From contig VBPB01000013.1 in assembly GCA_005893365.1 (NCBI GenBank), positions 1 through 14,139 of the forward strand: a DNA stretch of 14,139 bases, given 5' to 3'. The DNA is from Candidatus Eiseniibacteriota bacterium. GTDB lineage: Bacteria > Eisenbacteria > RBG-16-71-46. How positions within the stretch are numbered: the first letter of the stretch is position 1; each line of letters begins with the position of its first letter. This document shows positions 7,369 through 14,139 of the stretch, piece after piece. A program made the translations under genes and the position numbers. The notes beneath the pieces are model-generated. The model was not told where the DNA came from and did not search any database. It saw nothing but the letters and a program-made list of their open reading frames with translations.

Positions 7369-7518
7369 CCATGGTCACCCGGCAGTCCGAAACGTCACGC
7401 CTGGCTCGGCCGTAACCGACGAGGTCGTCCTCGAACCGCCTCCCGACTGACCCGGTCCATCGGCCTCGTCCGCAGCGAACCTCATCCCGCCTCGCCCTTT
7501 CGCCTCCGCGCCCTCCGG

Positions 7519-7534
7519 TTGCTACCCTGCCGCC
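7519..7534 (+). promoter_or_regulatory. candidate -10 element for a leaderless oxidase transcript
   Basis: TACCCT lies six bases before the GTG of the oxidase gene, inside GGTTGCTACCCTGCCGCC, and no Shine-Dalgarno sequence is present. A TANNNT element at this distance would put the transcript start on or next to the start codon, as in leaderless genes. No clear -35 is seen. Confidence 0.25.
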
Positions 7535-8662
7535 GTGGAGACGACTTTCGACGTCATCGTCGTGGGGCTGGGTGCCATGGGGAGTGCGGCCGCCTACCAC
7601 CTCGCGAGGCAGGGCCGGCGCGTGCTCGGCCTCGACCGCTTCAGCCCGCCGCATGCGCTCGGCTCATCGCACGGCCAGACGCGCATCATCCGCGAGGCGT
7701 ACTTCGAAGACCCGCGCTACGTGCCGCTGGTCCAGCGCGCCTACGAACTATGGACGGCGCTGGAGCGCGAGGCGGAGCGCCGGCTCCTGCTCGAGACCGG
7801 CGGGCTCATGATCGGGCGGCCCGACAGCACGGTGGTCCGGGGGGCGCGGCGCAGCGCCGAGACCCATGGGCTCCGCCACGAGCTGCTCGCGGCGGCCGAG
7901 GTGCGCCGCCGCTTCCCGGCGCTAAGGCCCGACGACGACATGGTCGCGGTGTGGGAGCCGCGCGCCGGCATCCTGATCCCCGAGGCCTGCGTCGCGGCGC
8001 ACCTGGCGATGGCGCGCCGGCACGGCGCCACGCTCCGCGTCGACGAGCCGGTCCTGCGCTGGGAGCCCGATGGCGGCGGCGTGCGCGTCGCGAGCGCCCA
8101 GGGCGTCTATGCGGCCGGCCAGCTGGTGCTGAGTGCGGGGAGCTGGCTCACGTCGCTGCTGCCGGACCTGGCGCTGCCGCTCACGGTCGAGCGCCAGCCG
8201 CTCTACTGGTTCGAGGCGTGCCGGAACGCCGCGTCCTTCACCCCCGAGCGACTCCCCATCCATCTCTGGGAGCATGCGCCGCAACGCTACCTCTACGGCT
8301 TCCCCGACCTGGGCGACGGCGTCAAGGTCGCCCGGCACCATGAGGGGCGGCTGACCGACCCCGACGCGGTCGACCGCGAGGTGCACGCCGAGGAGGTCGA
8401 GGCCATGCGCGGGCTGGTGCGGCGCTACGTCCCCGACGCCGATGGCCCGCTGCGCTCGGCGGCCGTCTGCCTGTACACGAACACGCCCGACGACCACTTC
8501 CTGATCGACCGGCATCCCGCGCACGAGCAGGTGGTCGTCGCCAGCCCGTGCTCCGGGCACGGCTTCAAGTTCGCGAGTGCGATCGGCGAGGCGCTGGCCG
8601 AGCTCCTGTCGGAGGGGCGGACCCGCCTCGACCTGAGTCTGTTCGAGCAACGATTCGGATGA
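7535..8662 (+). CDS. monomeric sarcosine / N-methyl amino acid oxidase-like flavoenzyme
   Basis: This 375-residue enzyme of the MSOX/SolA group (DAO-fold amine oxidases) would oxidise an N-methylated amino acid with O2 and release formaldehyde and H2O2. The FAD-binding GLGAMG (11-16) ends in Asp34 (VLGLDR). Residues expected from Bacillus MSOX are present: SSHGQTRIIR with His46, Arg50 and Arg53; Tyr254; Lys264 and His268 (KVARH, equivalent to K265 and H269, oxygen activation); Cys312 in CLYTNTPDDHF (equivalent to C315, covalent flavin); and Lys345 in GHGFKF (equivalent to K348, substrate carboxylate). The active site therefore looks intact. The exact substrate (sarcosine, N-methyltryptophan or another secondary amine) cannot be read from sequence, so solA and soxA are not assigned. 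Translation starts at a GTG (7535) without a Shine-Dalgarno sequence. A glycosyltransferase-like gene starts 7 bases after the stop, with no obvious functional link. Confidence 0.93.
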   Translation: METTFDVIVVGLGAMGSAAAYHLARQGRRVLGLDRFSPPHALGSSHGQTRIIREAYFEDPRYVPLVQRAYELWTALEREAERRLLLETGGLMIGRPDSTVVRGARRSAETHGLRHELLAAAEVRRRFPALRPDDDMVAVWEPRAGILIPEACVAAHLAMARRHGATLRVDEPVLRWEPDGGGVRVASAQGVYAAGQLVLSAGSWLTSLLPDLALPLTVERQPLYWFEACRNAASFTPERLPIHLWEHAPQRYLYGFPDLGDGVKVARHHEGRLTDPDAVDREVHAEEVEAMRGLVRRYVPDADGPLRSAAVCLYTNTPDDHFLIDRHPAHEQVVVASPCSGHGFKFASAIGEALAELLSEGRTRLDLSLFEQRFG

Positions 8663-8669
8663 GGGCCCG

Positions 8670-10547
8670 GTGCGCGCTCAGCGCGGGGTGCTGACGATGC
8701 CTCAGAATGGATCGACACGCCAACGCATCACCAGGGCGTTTCCCCTCTGGCTGGTCGTGCTGGTCTTTGTCCTCCTGTGTGCGATCGCGGTGCGGGCACC
8801 AAGCATCGCGATGCCGTTCTTCGCCGACGACTTCGTCTTTCTCGAGCAGGTTCGCAATCGCTCCTTCCTGGCTGCGATCAGCGCCCCCGACCAACTCGGC
8901 CACTATGGCCGCCCGATCGGGCGTCAGGTCTTCTTCTGGCTGGTTGCCCAGCTGGGTGGTGAGTCACCGCTGGCGTTTCACCTCGCGAACTGTCTTCTGT
9001 TCCTGGCCTCGCTTACCCTGCTCTTCGCCTTGGTACGTCGCAAGATCGGTGATGCTCCTGCACTCATCGCGATCACGTTCCTCGCATTCCATTATGCCGT
9101 CGATCCGCTACTTCAATGGGCCTCTGGCTCCCAGGACCTGTTGGCGCTTCTCTTCTCACTGGTTGCCATCCACCTGTATTGCCGCAACCGCCGATGGCTT
9201 GCTGCCGCAGCCCTCGCCTTGGCACTGTTGTCCAAGGAGGTGGCCGCCGCGACCGTGTTCATCGCGCCGGCCGCTTCGCGTCCTCCTCCCAATCTGGCCA
9301 CGGGTGTTCGCAAGAGCCTGCCGATGCTTGCCATCACGGCCGCGTGGGTCCTTTGGCGATACCTGCACGGAGACCACCCACCTCTACACGTGGCCTGGAT
9401 CATCCCGGGCGTCATTCACGCACTGCAAGTAGTGACGGGCATTGAGGCCGGACAGGGGCGGCCTCCGGCAACCCTTTGGTGGGTGATGACCGCGCTTGTC
9501 GTCGTTGCCGCCAGCGTCGTCGCCTGGCTCACGAGAACCCCATCGGTGGCTTACCCAGCTCCAGCACCACGAGCTGAACCAGATCCCACCTGGCCTCTGC
9601 GGGTGGGCGCTGTCTGGGCGCTGGCGGGAACGCTGGTCATCCTCCCGGCGCTCGATGTCTGGAGTGCCTACTACTATGTGTTTGCACTGTGCGGCGTGGC
9701 GCTCATGCTCGCCGGCATCATCGTGCTCGTCATCACGCTGCCGTCCCTCCCGCGGTATCGGGAGTCCTTTGCGACGCCTTGTAGTCCATGGACCTGGCAG
9801 TCACACGTCAACGGCGCCTATCTCGCGCGCGGGACGGCCCTGGTCGCGCGCTACTTGGTTCAACTGAAGGACATTTACCCCCGCCTGCCGCCCAAGAGCA
9901 CCCTCTTCTTCTCGAGCGTACCAACAGCCTCGGGTTGGCAGTCGGGCGATGGGGCGCTCATGCGCTGGGCTTACCGGGACTCCTCGTTGCGATCCTACTT
10001 CCTTTCCGACTTCACGCGCGGGACGGCGGAGCGAGGGCCATTCTTCGTCCTCTCCTTCAAGGGGGACGAGATCCAAGACTGGAGCGGGGCACCCTTGCTC
10101 TTGCCGGGCATCGCGTACGCGCTCCTCCGCGATGACCAGCCGCGGGGAGCCACGGATGCCCTCGACATGGCGCTTCGGGCCCATCCGTTCGACTCGCGGT
10201 TTCAGTACTGGCGTGCGTGGACGCGGTGGGCCACGGGTGACACAGCCCTGGCTATCGCCGACCTCACCGCAGTCGGGATGCGTCTTGGCCGAGCATCTCC
10301 GATCCGTGCCACACCTCTCAGCACGGCTGAGCTCGTGGAGCGGCGCAACGCGGCCTGTCTTGATCCGGTCGTCCACGTCGCGTTGGCCACGCAATGGCTA
10401 TCGTCCGCGGAGGGCCGTCAGGACGGAGTCATCGAGGCGTACGCAGCCCACCTCCTTGACCCGCGGAGCCCGATGACATCCGTGCTCTGGGCCCGGGCGC
10501 GGTCCATCGAAACCATCGAACCACGCAGCGCCGGCTACATCGAGTGA
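8670..10547 (+). CDS. polytopic GT-C-type glycosyltransferase-like membrane protein
   Basis: This 625-residue integral membrane protein has an architecture typical of GT-C (lipid-phosphate-sugar dependent) glycosyltransferases. TM1 lies at about 26-42. An acidic FADDF motif (51-55) sits in the first outer loop, followed by HYGRPIGR (78-85), several more membrane helices and LALLSKE (184-190), a pattern shared with TMTC- and GT39-like proteins. More helices follow to about residue 365. The C-terminal third is soluble and contains at least one TPR-like helix pair (ALDMALRAHPFDSRFQYWRA and the following ATGDTALAIADL, about 497-533). The acceptor and donor are unknown; cell-surface glycan or protein glycosylation is the inference. 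The GTG at 8670 has GAGGG five bases upstream, overlapping the end of the oxidase gene, which suggests coupling. ATG at 8697 is an alternative start. Third codon positions are visibly less GC-rich than in neighbouring genes, which may reflect a different history. Confidence 0.75.
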   Translation: MRAQRGVLTMPQNGSTRQRITRAFPLWLVVLVFVLLCAIAVRAPSIAMPFFADDFVFLEQVRNRSFLAAISAPDQLGHYGRPIGRQVFFWLVAQLGGESPLAFHLANCLLFLASLTLLFALVRRKIGDAPALIAITFLAFHYAVDPLLQWASGSQDLLALLFSLVAIHLYCRNRRWLAAAALALALLSKEVAAATVFIAPAASRPPPNLATGVRKSLPMLAITAAWVLWRYLHGDHPPLHVAWIIPGVIHALQVVTGIEAGQGRPPATLWWVMTALVVVAASVVAWLTRTPSVAYPAPAPRAEPDPTWPLRVGAVWALAGTLVILPALDVWSAYYYVFALCGVALMLAGIIVLVITLPSLPRYRESFATPCSPWTWQSHVNGAYLARGTALVARYLVQLKDIYPRLPPKSTLFFSSVPTASGWQSGDGALMRWAYRDSSLRSYFLSDFTRGTAERGPFFVLSFKGDEIQDWSGAPLLLPGIAYALLRDDQPRGATDALDMALRAHPFDSRFQYWRAWTRWATGDTALAIADLTAVGMRLGRASPIRATPLSTAELVERRNAACLDPVVHVALATQWLSSAEGRQDGVIEAYAAHLLDPRSPMTSVLWARARSIETIEPRSAGYIE

Positions 10548-10676
10548 ATCGCCGACACTCGGTCTCGATCGGGCCGGCGGCCGCTCACCGCGCCTCGAGG
10601 CAGTTCGCGTAGGAGCGTGCCTCCTGCTCCGCGGGCGTCTGCACCGCCGCCGGGACCTGCCCCCCTCGAGCGAGGG

Positions 10677-11981
10677 TCAACGCCCCCGCTGGTCGATCGC
10701 GACGTATCCGCGCTTGGTCGCTCCGGTGTAGATCTGGCGCGGCCGGCCGATCCGGTTGGCGGGATCGCTGCGCATCTCGAGCCACTGCGCGATCCAGCCG
10801 GGCATCCGCCCGATCGCGAACATGACCGTGAACATGTTGATCGGGATCCCGAGCGCCTTGTAGATGATGCCCGAGTAGAAGTCGACGTTGGGATAGAGCT
10901 TGTGGCTCACGAAGTAGTCGTCCCGGAGCGCGATCTCCTCGAGCTTCACCGCGATCTCGAGCTGCCGGCTCTTGATGCCGAGGCGGCTGAGCACGTCGGT
11001 GCAAGACTTCTTGAGCACCGCGGCGCGCGGGTCGTAGTTCTTGTAGACCCGGTGCCCGAAGCCCATCAGGCGGCTGTTGTCCTTCTTGTCCTTGGCCCGG
11101 TCCACGAACTTCTGCACGTCGCCGCCCTCGGCCTCGATGCGCTCCAGCATCTCGATGACCTGCTGGTTGGCCCCGCCGTGCAGCGGGCCCCACAGCGCGC
11201 TGATGCCGGCCGAGATGCTCGCGAACAGGTTGGCCTGCGAGCTGCCCACCATGCGGACCGTGCTGGTCGAGCAGTTCTGCTCGTGGTCCGCGTGCAGGAT
11301 GAGCAGCAGGTCGAGCGCGCGGGCCAGCAGCGGGTCCACCTGGTACTCGTCGCACGGCGTGGCGAACATCATGTTGAGGAAGTTGGTCGAGTAGTCGAGC
11401 CCGTTGCGCGGGTAGATGAACGGCTGGCCGATCGAGTGCTTGTAGGAGTAGGCCGCCAGCGTCGGCATCTTGGCGATCAGGCGCACCACGGTCTCCTGGA
11501 GCTTCGAGTCGCTGTCGGGCTCCTGGTAGAACGTGGCCAGCGCCGCGACCGCCGCGGCGCACACCGGCATCGGATGGGCGTCCTTGGGCAGGGCATCGAA
11601 GAACCGGCGGAAGTTCTCGTGCAGCAGCGTGTGCCGGGTCACCTCGTTGGTGAACTCCGCGAGCTGGGCGCGGGTGGGCAGCTCGCCGTGGAGCAGCAGC
11701 CACGAGACCTCGAGGAAGTTGCTCTTCTCGGCCAGCTCCTCGATCGGGTAGCCGCGGTAGCGCAGGATGCCCTTCTCGCCGTCGATGAAGGTGATGGCGC
11801 TCTTGCACGCGCCGGTGTTGCCGTAGCCGGGATCGAGGGTGATCATCCCGGTCTGCGCGCGCAGCTTCTCGATGTCGGCCGCGACCTCGTCCTCGGTGCC
11901 GCGCACCAGGGGCAGGGTGACGGACTTCCCGTCGTAGGTCAGGGTGGCGCTCTGGGTCTGCTGCAAGGTCTGGGTGGTCAT
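10677..11981 (-). CDS. gltA: citrate synthase (hexameric GltA type)
   Basis: This enzyme condenses acetyl-CoA with oxaloacetate to citrate at the entry to the TCA cycle, in the cytoplasm. The 434-residue length matches E. coli GltA (427). The catalytic triad is intact: His268 in GPLHGGANQQV, His310 in MGFGHRVYKNYDPR and Asp367 in YPNVDFYSG. The signature HADHEQNCSTSTVR (230-243) is complete. The N-terminal beta-rich domain (ATLTYDGKSVTLPLVRG ... DPGYGNTGACKSAITFIDGE) is the part found in Gram-negative hexameric enzymes that are often NADH-inhibited; regulation here is not shown. The ATG at 11981 has AGGAGG six bases upstream. An in-frame extension to 12047 encodes a Pro/Arg-rich stretch and is rejected. 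It is transcribed alone, convergent with the GT-C gene, whose stop is 129 bases away. Confidence 0.98.
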   Translation of the reverse strand: MTTQTLQQTQSATLTYDGKSVTLPLVRGTEDEVAADIEKLRAQTGMITLDPGYGNTGACKSAITFIDGEKGILRYRGYPIEELAEKSNFLEVSWLLLHGELPTRAQLAEFTNEVTRHTLLHENFRRFFDALPKDAHPMPVCAAAVAALATFYQEPDSDSKLQETVVRLIAKMPTLAAYSYKHSIGQPFIYPRNGLDYSTNFLNMMFATPCDEYQVDPLLARALDLLLILHADHEQNCSTSTVRMVGSSQANLFASISAGISALWGPLHGGANQQVIEMLERIEAEGGDVQKFVDRAKDKKDNSRLMGFGHRVYKNYDPRAAVLKKSCTDVLSRLGIKSRQLEIAVKLEEIALRDDYFVSHKLYPNVDFYSGIIYKALGIPINMFTVMFAIGRMPGWIAQWLEMRSDPANRIGRPRQIYTGATKRGYVAIDQRGR

Positions 11982-12003
11982 GGGATCCCTCCTATGGATG
12001 CGT

Positions 12004-12023
12004 GGTACGGCAGGAGCCGTACC
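12004..12023 (-). promoter_or_regulatory. 8-bp hairpin in the gltA leader
   Basis: GGTACGGC and GCCGTACC form a perfect 8-bp stem with a 4-base loop, 22 bases before the gltA ATG. On the transcribed strand the loop is TCCT, complementary to AGGA in the Shine-Dalgarno AGGAGG at 11993-11988. It may affect translation or mRNA stability. No known riboswitch or leader family is recognised. Confidence 0.4.
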
Positions 12024-12101
12024 CGGCTTTCGTCGTGGAGGGGGCACGCTACCCGACCGCGCCCGCTCCGTTGCTCTGGCCCTCCCGGTCTGGTCACGGA
12101 C

Positions 12102-12132
12102 AGGATACCGGAGTCGCGCGCCTTTCTGTCAG
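12102..12132 (-). promoter_or_regulatory. candidate gltA promoter
   Basis: On the minus strand CTGACA (12132-12127) and TATCCT (12107-12102) resemble -35 and -10 elements, but the 19-base spacer is longer than ideal. Use of this promoter would give a leader of roughly 110 bases that includes the hairpin at 12004-12023. Confidence 0.25.
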
Positions 12133-12172
12133 GGCTCTCACCGCCCCACCGGAACGCGCCCCCCGAACGCGA

Positions 12173-12207
12173 CGGCGCCCCGTCATCTTAAGGATGACGG
12201 GGCGCCG
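12173..12207 (-). terminator. 15-bp hairpin, probable terminator of the surface-protein gene
   Basis: CGGCGCCCCGTCATC pairs perfectly with GATGACGGGGCGCCG around a 5-base loop (TTAAG on the plus strand). It lies 38 bases downstream of the surface-protein stop at 12246 and upstream of the gltA promoter region, where a terminator is expected. No T-run follows on either strand, so it is not a classical intrinsic terminator. A T-tail-independent terminator or an mRNA 3'-end stabiliser is likely. Confidence 0.65.
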
Positions 12208-12245
12208 CGTGCTTCGCTCGGGGCCGGGCGGCCCGGGCGCCTGGT

Positions 12246-14139
12246 CTAGCGCACCAGCAGCATGCTCTTGCGCGCGTGATAGGTGTGGTCGCCGGTCAGC
12301 GAGCGGGCGTCCATGAGCAGGTAGTACACCCCCGCCCCGCGCGAGACGCCGTTCCGGTCGACGCCAGACCAGCTCGCGTGGTGGTCACCCGCCGGCACCT
12401 CGCCGTCCACCAGCCGGTCGAGCACGCGCCCCGTCACGTCGTAGACGGTCAGCGACACGACGCTCGGCTCGGGCAGGCGGTAGAGGACGCTGGTCGAGAG
12501 CGAGAACGGATTCGGGGCGTTGCCGCCCAGCTCGTACTCGAGCGGCAGCACCGTACCGTTCCCCTGGAGGCTGGAATCGCCCACGCCGTCGCGGTCCGCC
12601 ACCAGGCTCAGCAGGTGCTCGGCCACGATCGGCAGCGTCATCGGCTGCGGTGCGGTCGAGATCGCCAGCACGCCCTCGTTGATCGGCTGCTGAACCGTCT
12701 GGGTCCCGTTCCAGTCGTTCGAGAAGAGCAGCGTGCCGGTCCGGTTCCGACAGGTGATGGCGATGTCATCGGCCGCCGCCGGGTCGAGATGGTCGGTCAA
12801 CGAGACCTGCAGCAGCACGTCCGCGTCGATCACCGTCGCCGCGCCGGGGTCCGTGACGTCGGTCAACGCCGCATGCCCGTTGAAGTCCGCGGTCGTCGCG
12901 GTCAGGCCCGGGTGCACCGTCAGGGCGGCGATGTTGTTGCTGGTGACCTGATAGTCACGTCCGGCGCTGCGGACGATCATGCTGAACTTGCCGCTGAGCA
13001 GCGGGCCGCGCTTCGCGTACTTCACCCGCAGGCCGAAATTGTCCAGGCTCCCCGGATCGCCGGCGTAGACGCCCGACGAGTTGCTGAGCATCAGGTCGCC
13101 GCCGGCGTCGACGGTCAGGCCCAGCGGCCGGGAGATCGAGACCACCACGTTGTCGTCCGCCCGGTCGCGGGCGTAGTCGCCGTTGACGACGACGCCGACC
13201 GTGATGTGCTCCGACTGGCTGGCCCCGATGTCCGGGTTCCAGTTGTACGACACCGTGCCCACCTCGCTGTTGCCCGGCTCCGCCAGGGCCACCGGCAGGT
13301 CGGCCGCGATCACCGTGTTGTCGTCGCGGTTGATAAAGCTGACCGTGGCGTTGCGGATGTCCCCCGGCGCCGCGTCGCCCGAACCGGTGATCACGCTGAT
13401 GTCGCGGATGGTCGCACTCAGGCTCACCGTCGCCGCCCCCGAGATGGCACTGGCGGTGGTGGCGAACAGGCCGCCGTCGTAGGCCACCCGCGCGTCCTCG
13501 GCCACCACCGTCAGCGTGTCCGGCGCCGGATCGGTGACCGTGAAGTTCGGGTTGGTCCCGCTGAACACCGCGCTCACGTCGTGGACGCCCGGCCCCTCGA
13601 GCAACGCAGGGCTCAGCGTGGCGCTCAGGTGGTCACCGTCCACGACCAGGGCGGTGCTGCCCACCGCCGTCGCCCCGACATAGAAGGTGACCGTCGTCGC
13701 CGGCGCCTGGCCCCCCACGCTGGCCGGGGCCAGCGTGACCGTGAAGGCGGTCGGGTCGCTGTACTGCTGCGGGTGCGGCCCCACGCCGAAGCTGGCCGTC
13801 GTCCCCGCCGCCGTGATGTCGGCGGTCGCGTTGGCGCTGGTGTTGGCCAGGTAGTTCCCCGCATCCCCGCCGCTCACGCTGATGCCGCTCACCGTCACCG
13901 GCTTGCCGGTGGCGACGTCGGGATCCGCGAAGGTGGCCGAAACGTCGCTGACGGTCAGGTCGTCGCCCGCCACCCGGTCATCGGACAGGGTCACGCTGGC
14001 CGCGGTGGTGCCGTCGAACGCCTTGTTCGTGGCGCTGGCGCTCACCAGCAGGTCGCGGGTGGTGATGTTGGCGTAGGCGGTGGCCGTCGTGTTGAACGTG
14101 TAGTCCCCGGCATCCGCGCCGCTGAGGCCGATGCCGGTG
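12246..14139 (-). CDS. secreted repeat protein with YDG-type and Ig-like domains and a C-terminal FlgD-Ig/sorting domain (5' end outside window)
   Basis: The frame is open to the right edge, leaving the last 630 residues. The GTG at 14045 is internal because the repeat pattern continues upstream of it. The N-terminal part holds YDG-type repeats: one ends in LSGADAGDYTFNTTATAYA and the next runs NKAFDGTTAASVTLSDDRVAGD ... VSGGDAGNYLANTSA, with a period of about 83 residues. An Ig-like repeat follows (QQYSDPTAFTVTL ... ATTVTFYVG ... HDVSAVFSGTNPNF), then a long beta-rich region with no motif I recognise (VSFINRDDNTV, FGLRVKYAKRGPLLSGKFSM). The C-terminus (GNAPNPFSLSTSVLYRLPEP ... VSLTVYDVTGRVLDRLVDGE ... 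GAGVYYLLMDA ... ARKSMLLVR) is a FlgD-Ig/type IX-like tail used by FCB bacteria on exported proteins. The role is probably cell-surface or adhesive. The stop TAG is followed by a strong hairpin. Confidence 0.88.
   Translation of the reverse strand, partial: TGIGLSGADAGDYTFNTTATAYANITTRDLLVSASATNKAFDGTTAASVTLSDDRVAGDDLTVSDVSATFADPDVATGKPVTVSGISVSGGDAGNYLANTSANATADITAAGTTASFGVGPHPQQYSDPTAFTVTLAPASVGGQAPATTVTFYVGATAVGSTALVVDGDHLSATLSPALLEGPGVHDVSAVFSGTNPNFTVTDPAPDTLTVVAEDARVAYDGGLFATTASAISGAATVSLSATIRDISVITGSGDAAPGDIRNATVSFINRDDNTVIAADLPVALAEPGNSEVGTVSYNWNPDIGASQSEHITVGVVVNGDYARDRADDNVVVSISRPLGLTVDAGGDLMLSNSSGVYAGDPGSLDNFGLRVKYAKRGPLLSGKFSMIVRSAGRDYQVTSNNIAALTVHPGLTATTADFNGHAALTDVTDPGAATVIDADVLLQVSLTDHLDPAAADDIAITCRNRTGTLLFSNDWNGTQTVQQPINEGVLAISTAPQPMTLPIVAEHLLSLVADRDGVGDSSLQGNGTVLPLEYELGGNAPNPFSLSTSVLYRLPEPSVVSLTVYDVTGRVLDRLVDGEVPAGDHHASWSGVDRNGVSRGAGVYYLLMDARSLTGDHTYHARKSMLLVR

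Noticed and set aside
7366..7377. Perfect 12-base palindrome TGACCATGGTCA at the HIT gene stop codon
   Set aside because: It is short, has no loop for an RNA hairpin and no second copy that I could find. It could be a protein-binding dyad but is equally likely by chance.
10617..12191. 524-codon open frame on the plus strand, opposite gltA
   Set aside because: It runs straight through the citrate synthase gene and its leader and has no family features.

Overview
This is a GC-rich bacterial window of seven complete genes, one CusA gene read in two frames and cut by the left edge, and one large surface-protein gene cut by the right edge. The surface protein ends in an NPF...VYDVTGR-type FlgD-Ig/secretion-tail domain. 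Together with the very GC-rich third codon positions, this suggests an uncultured FCB-group bacterium such as Candidatus Eisenbacteria. That placement is inferred from style; no rRNA or marker phylogeny is available here.

Region 1 (1-6602, minus strand) is a copper/silver efflux operon. In transcription order it holds a small cysteine-rich exported protein (6602-6168), a TolC-type outer-membrane channel CusC (6003-4696), the membrane-fusion protein CusB with a built-in heavy-metal-binding domain (4699-3272), and the RND pump CusA (from 3263 to beyond the left edge). cusC and cusB overlap by ATGA, and cusB and cusA are 8 bases apart, so the three parts of the tripartite pump look translationally coupled. 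CusA keeps the three cleft methionines of Cu(I)/Ag(I) exporters and carries an unusual Gly/Met-rich periplasmic insert. Its reading frame breaks at about 346-347, where roughly eight or nine conserved residues are missing. The gene as given is therefore either a pseudogene or contains an assembly error. No CueR- or CusRS-like regulator is visible.

Region 2 (6603-10547, plus strand) is accessory and metabolic. After a divergent spacer with no clear gene come a membrane-anchored HIT-domain protein (6907-7368), a monomeric sarcosine/N-methyl amino acid oxidase-like flavoenzyme (7535-8662), and, 7 bases later, a polytopic GT-C-type glycosyltransferase-like membrane protein (8670-10547) whose base composition looks less GC-saturated than its neighbours.

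Region 3 (10548-14139, minus strand) holds citrate synthase gltA (11981-10677), convergent with the GT-C gene and preceded by a leader with a perfect 8-bp hairpin. It then holds a 15-bp hairpin (12173-12207) and the 3' part of a secreted repeat protein (YDG-type and Ig-like repeats, C-terminal FlgD-Ig/sorting domain) that runs off the right edge.

I see no CRISPR array, insertion sequence, tRNA, rRNA or phage gene. The least ordinary material is in the copper operon: the cysteine-rich leader protein, the metal-binding additions to CusB and CusA, and the CusA frame break. The membrane-anchored HIT protein is also unusual.
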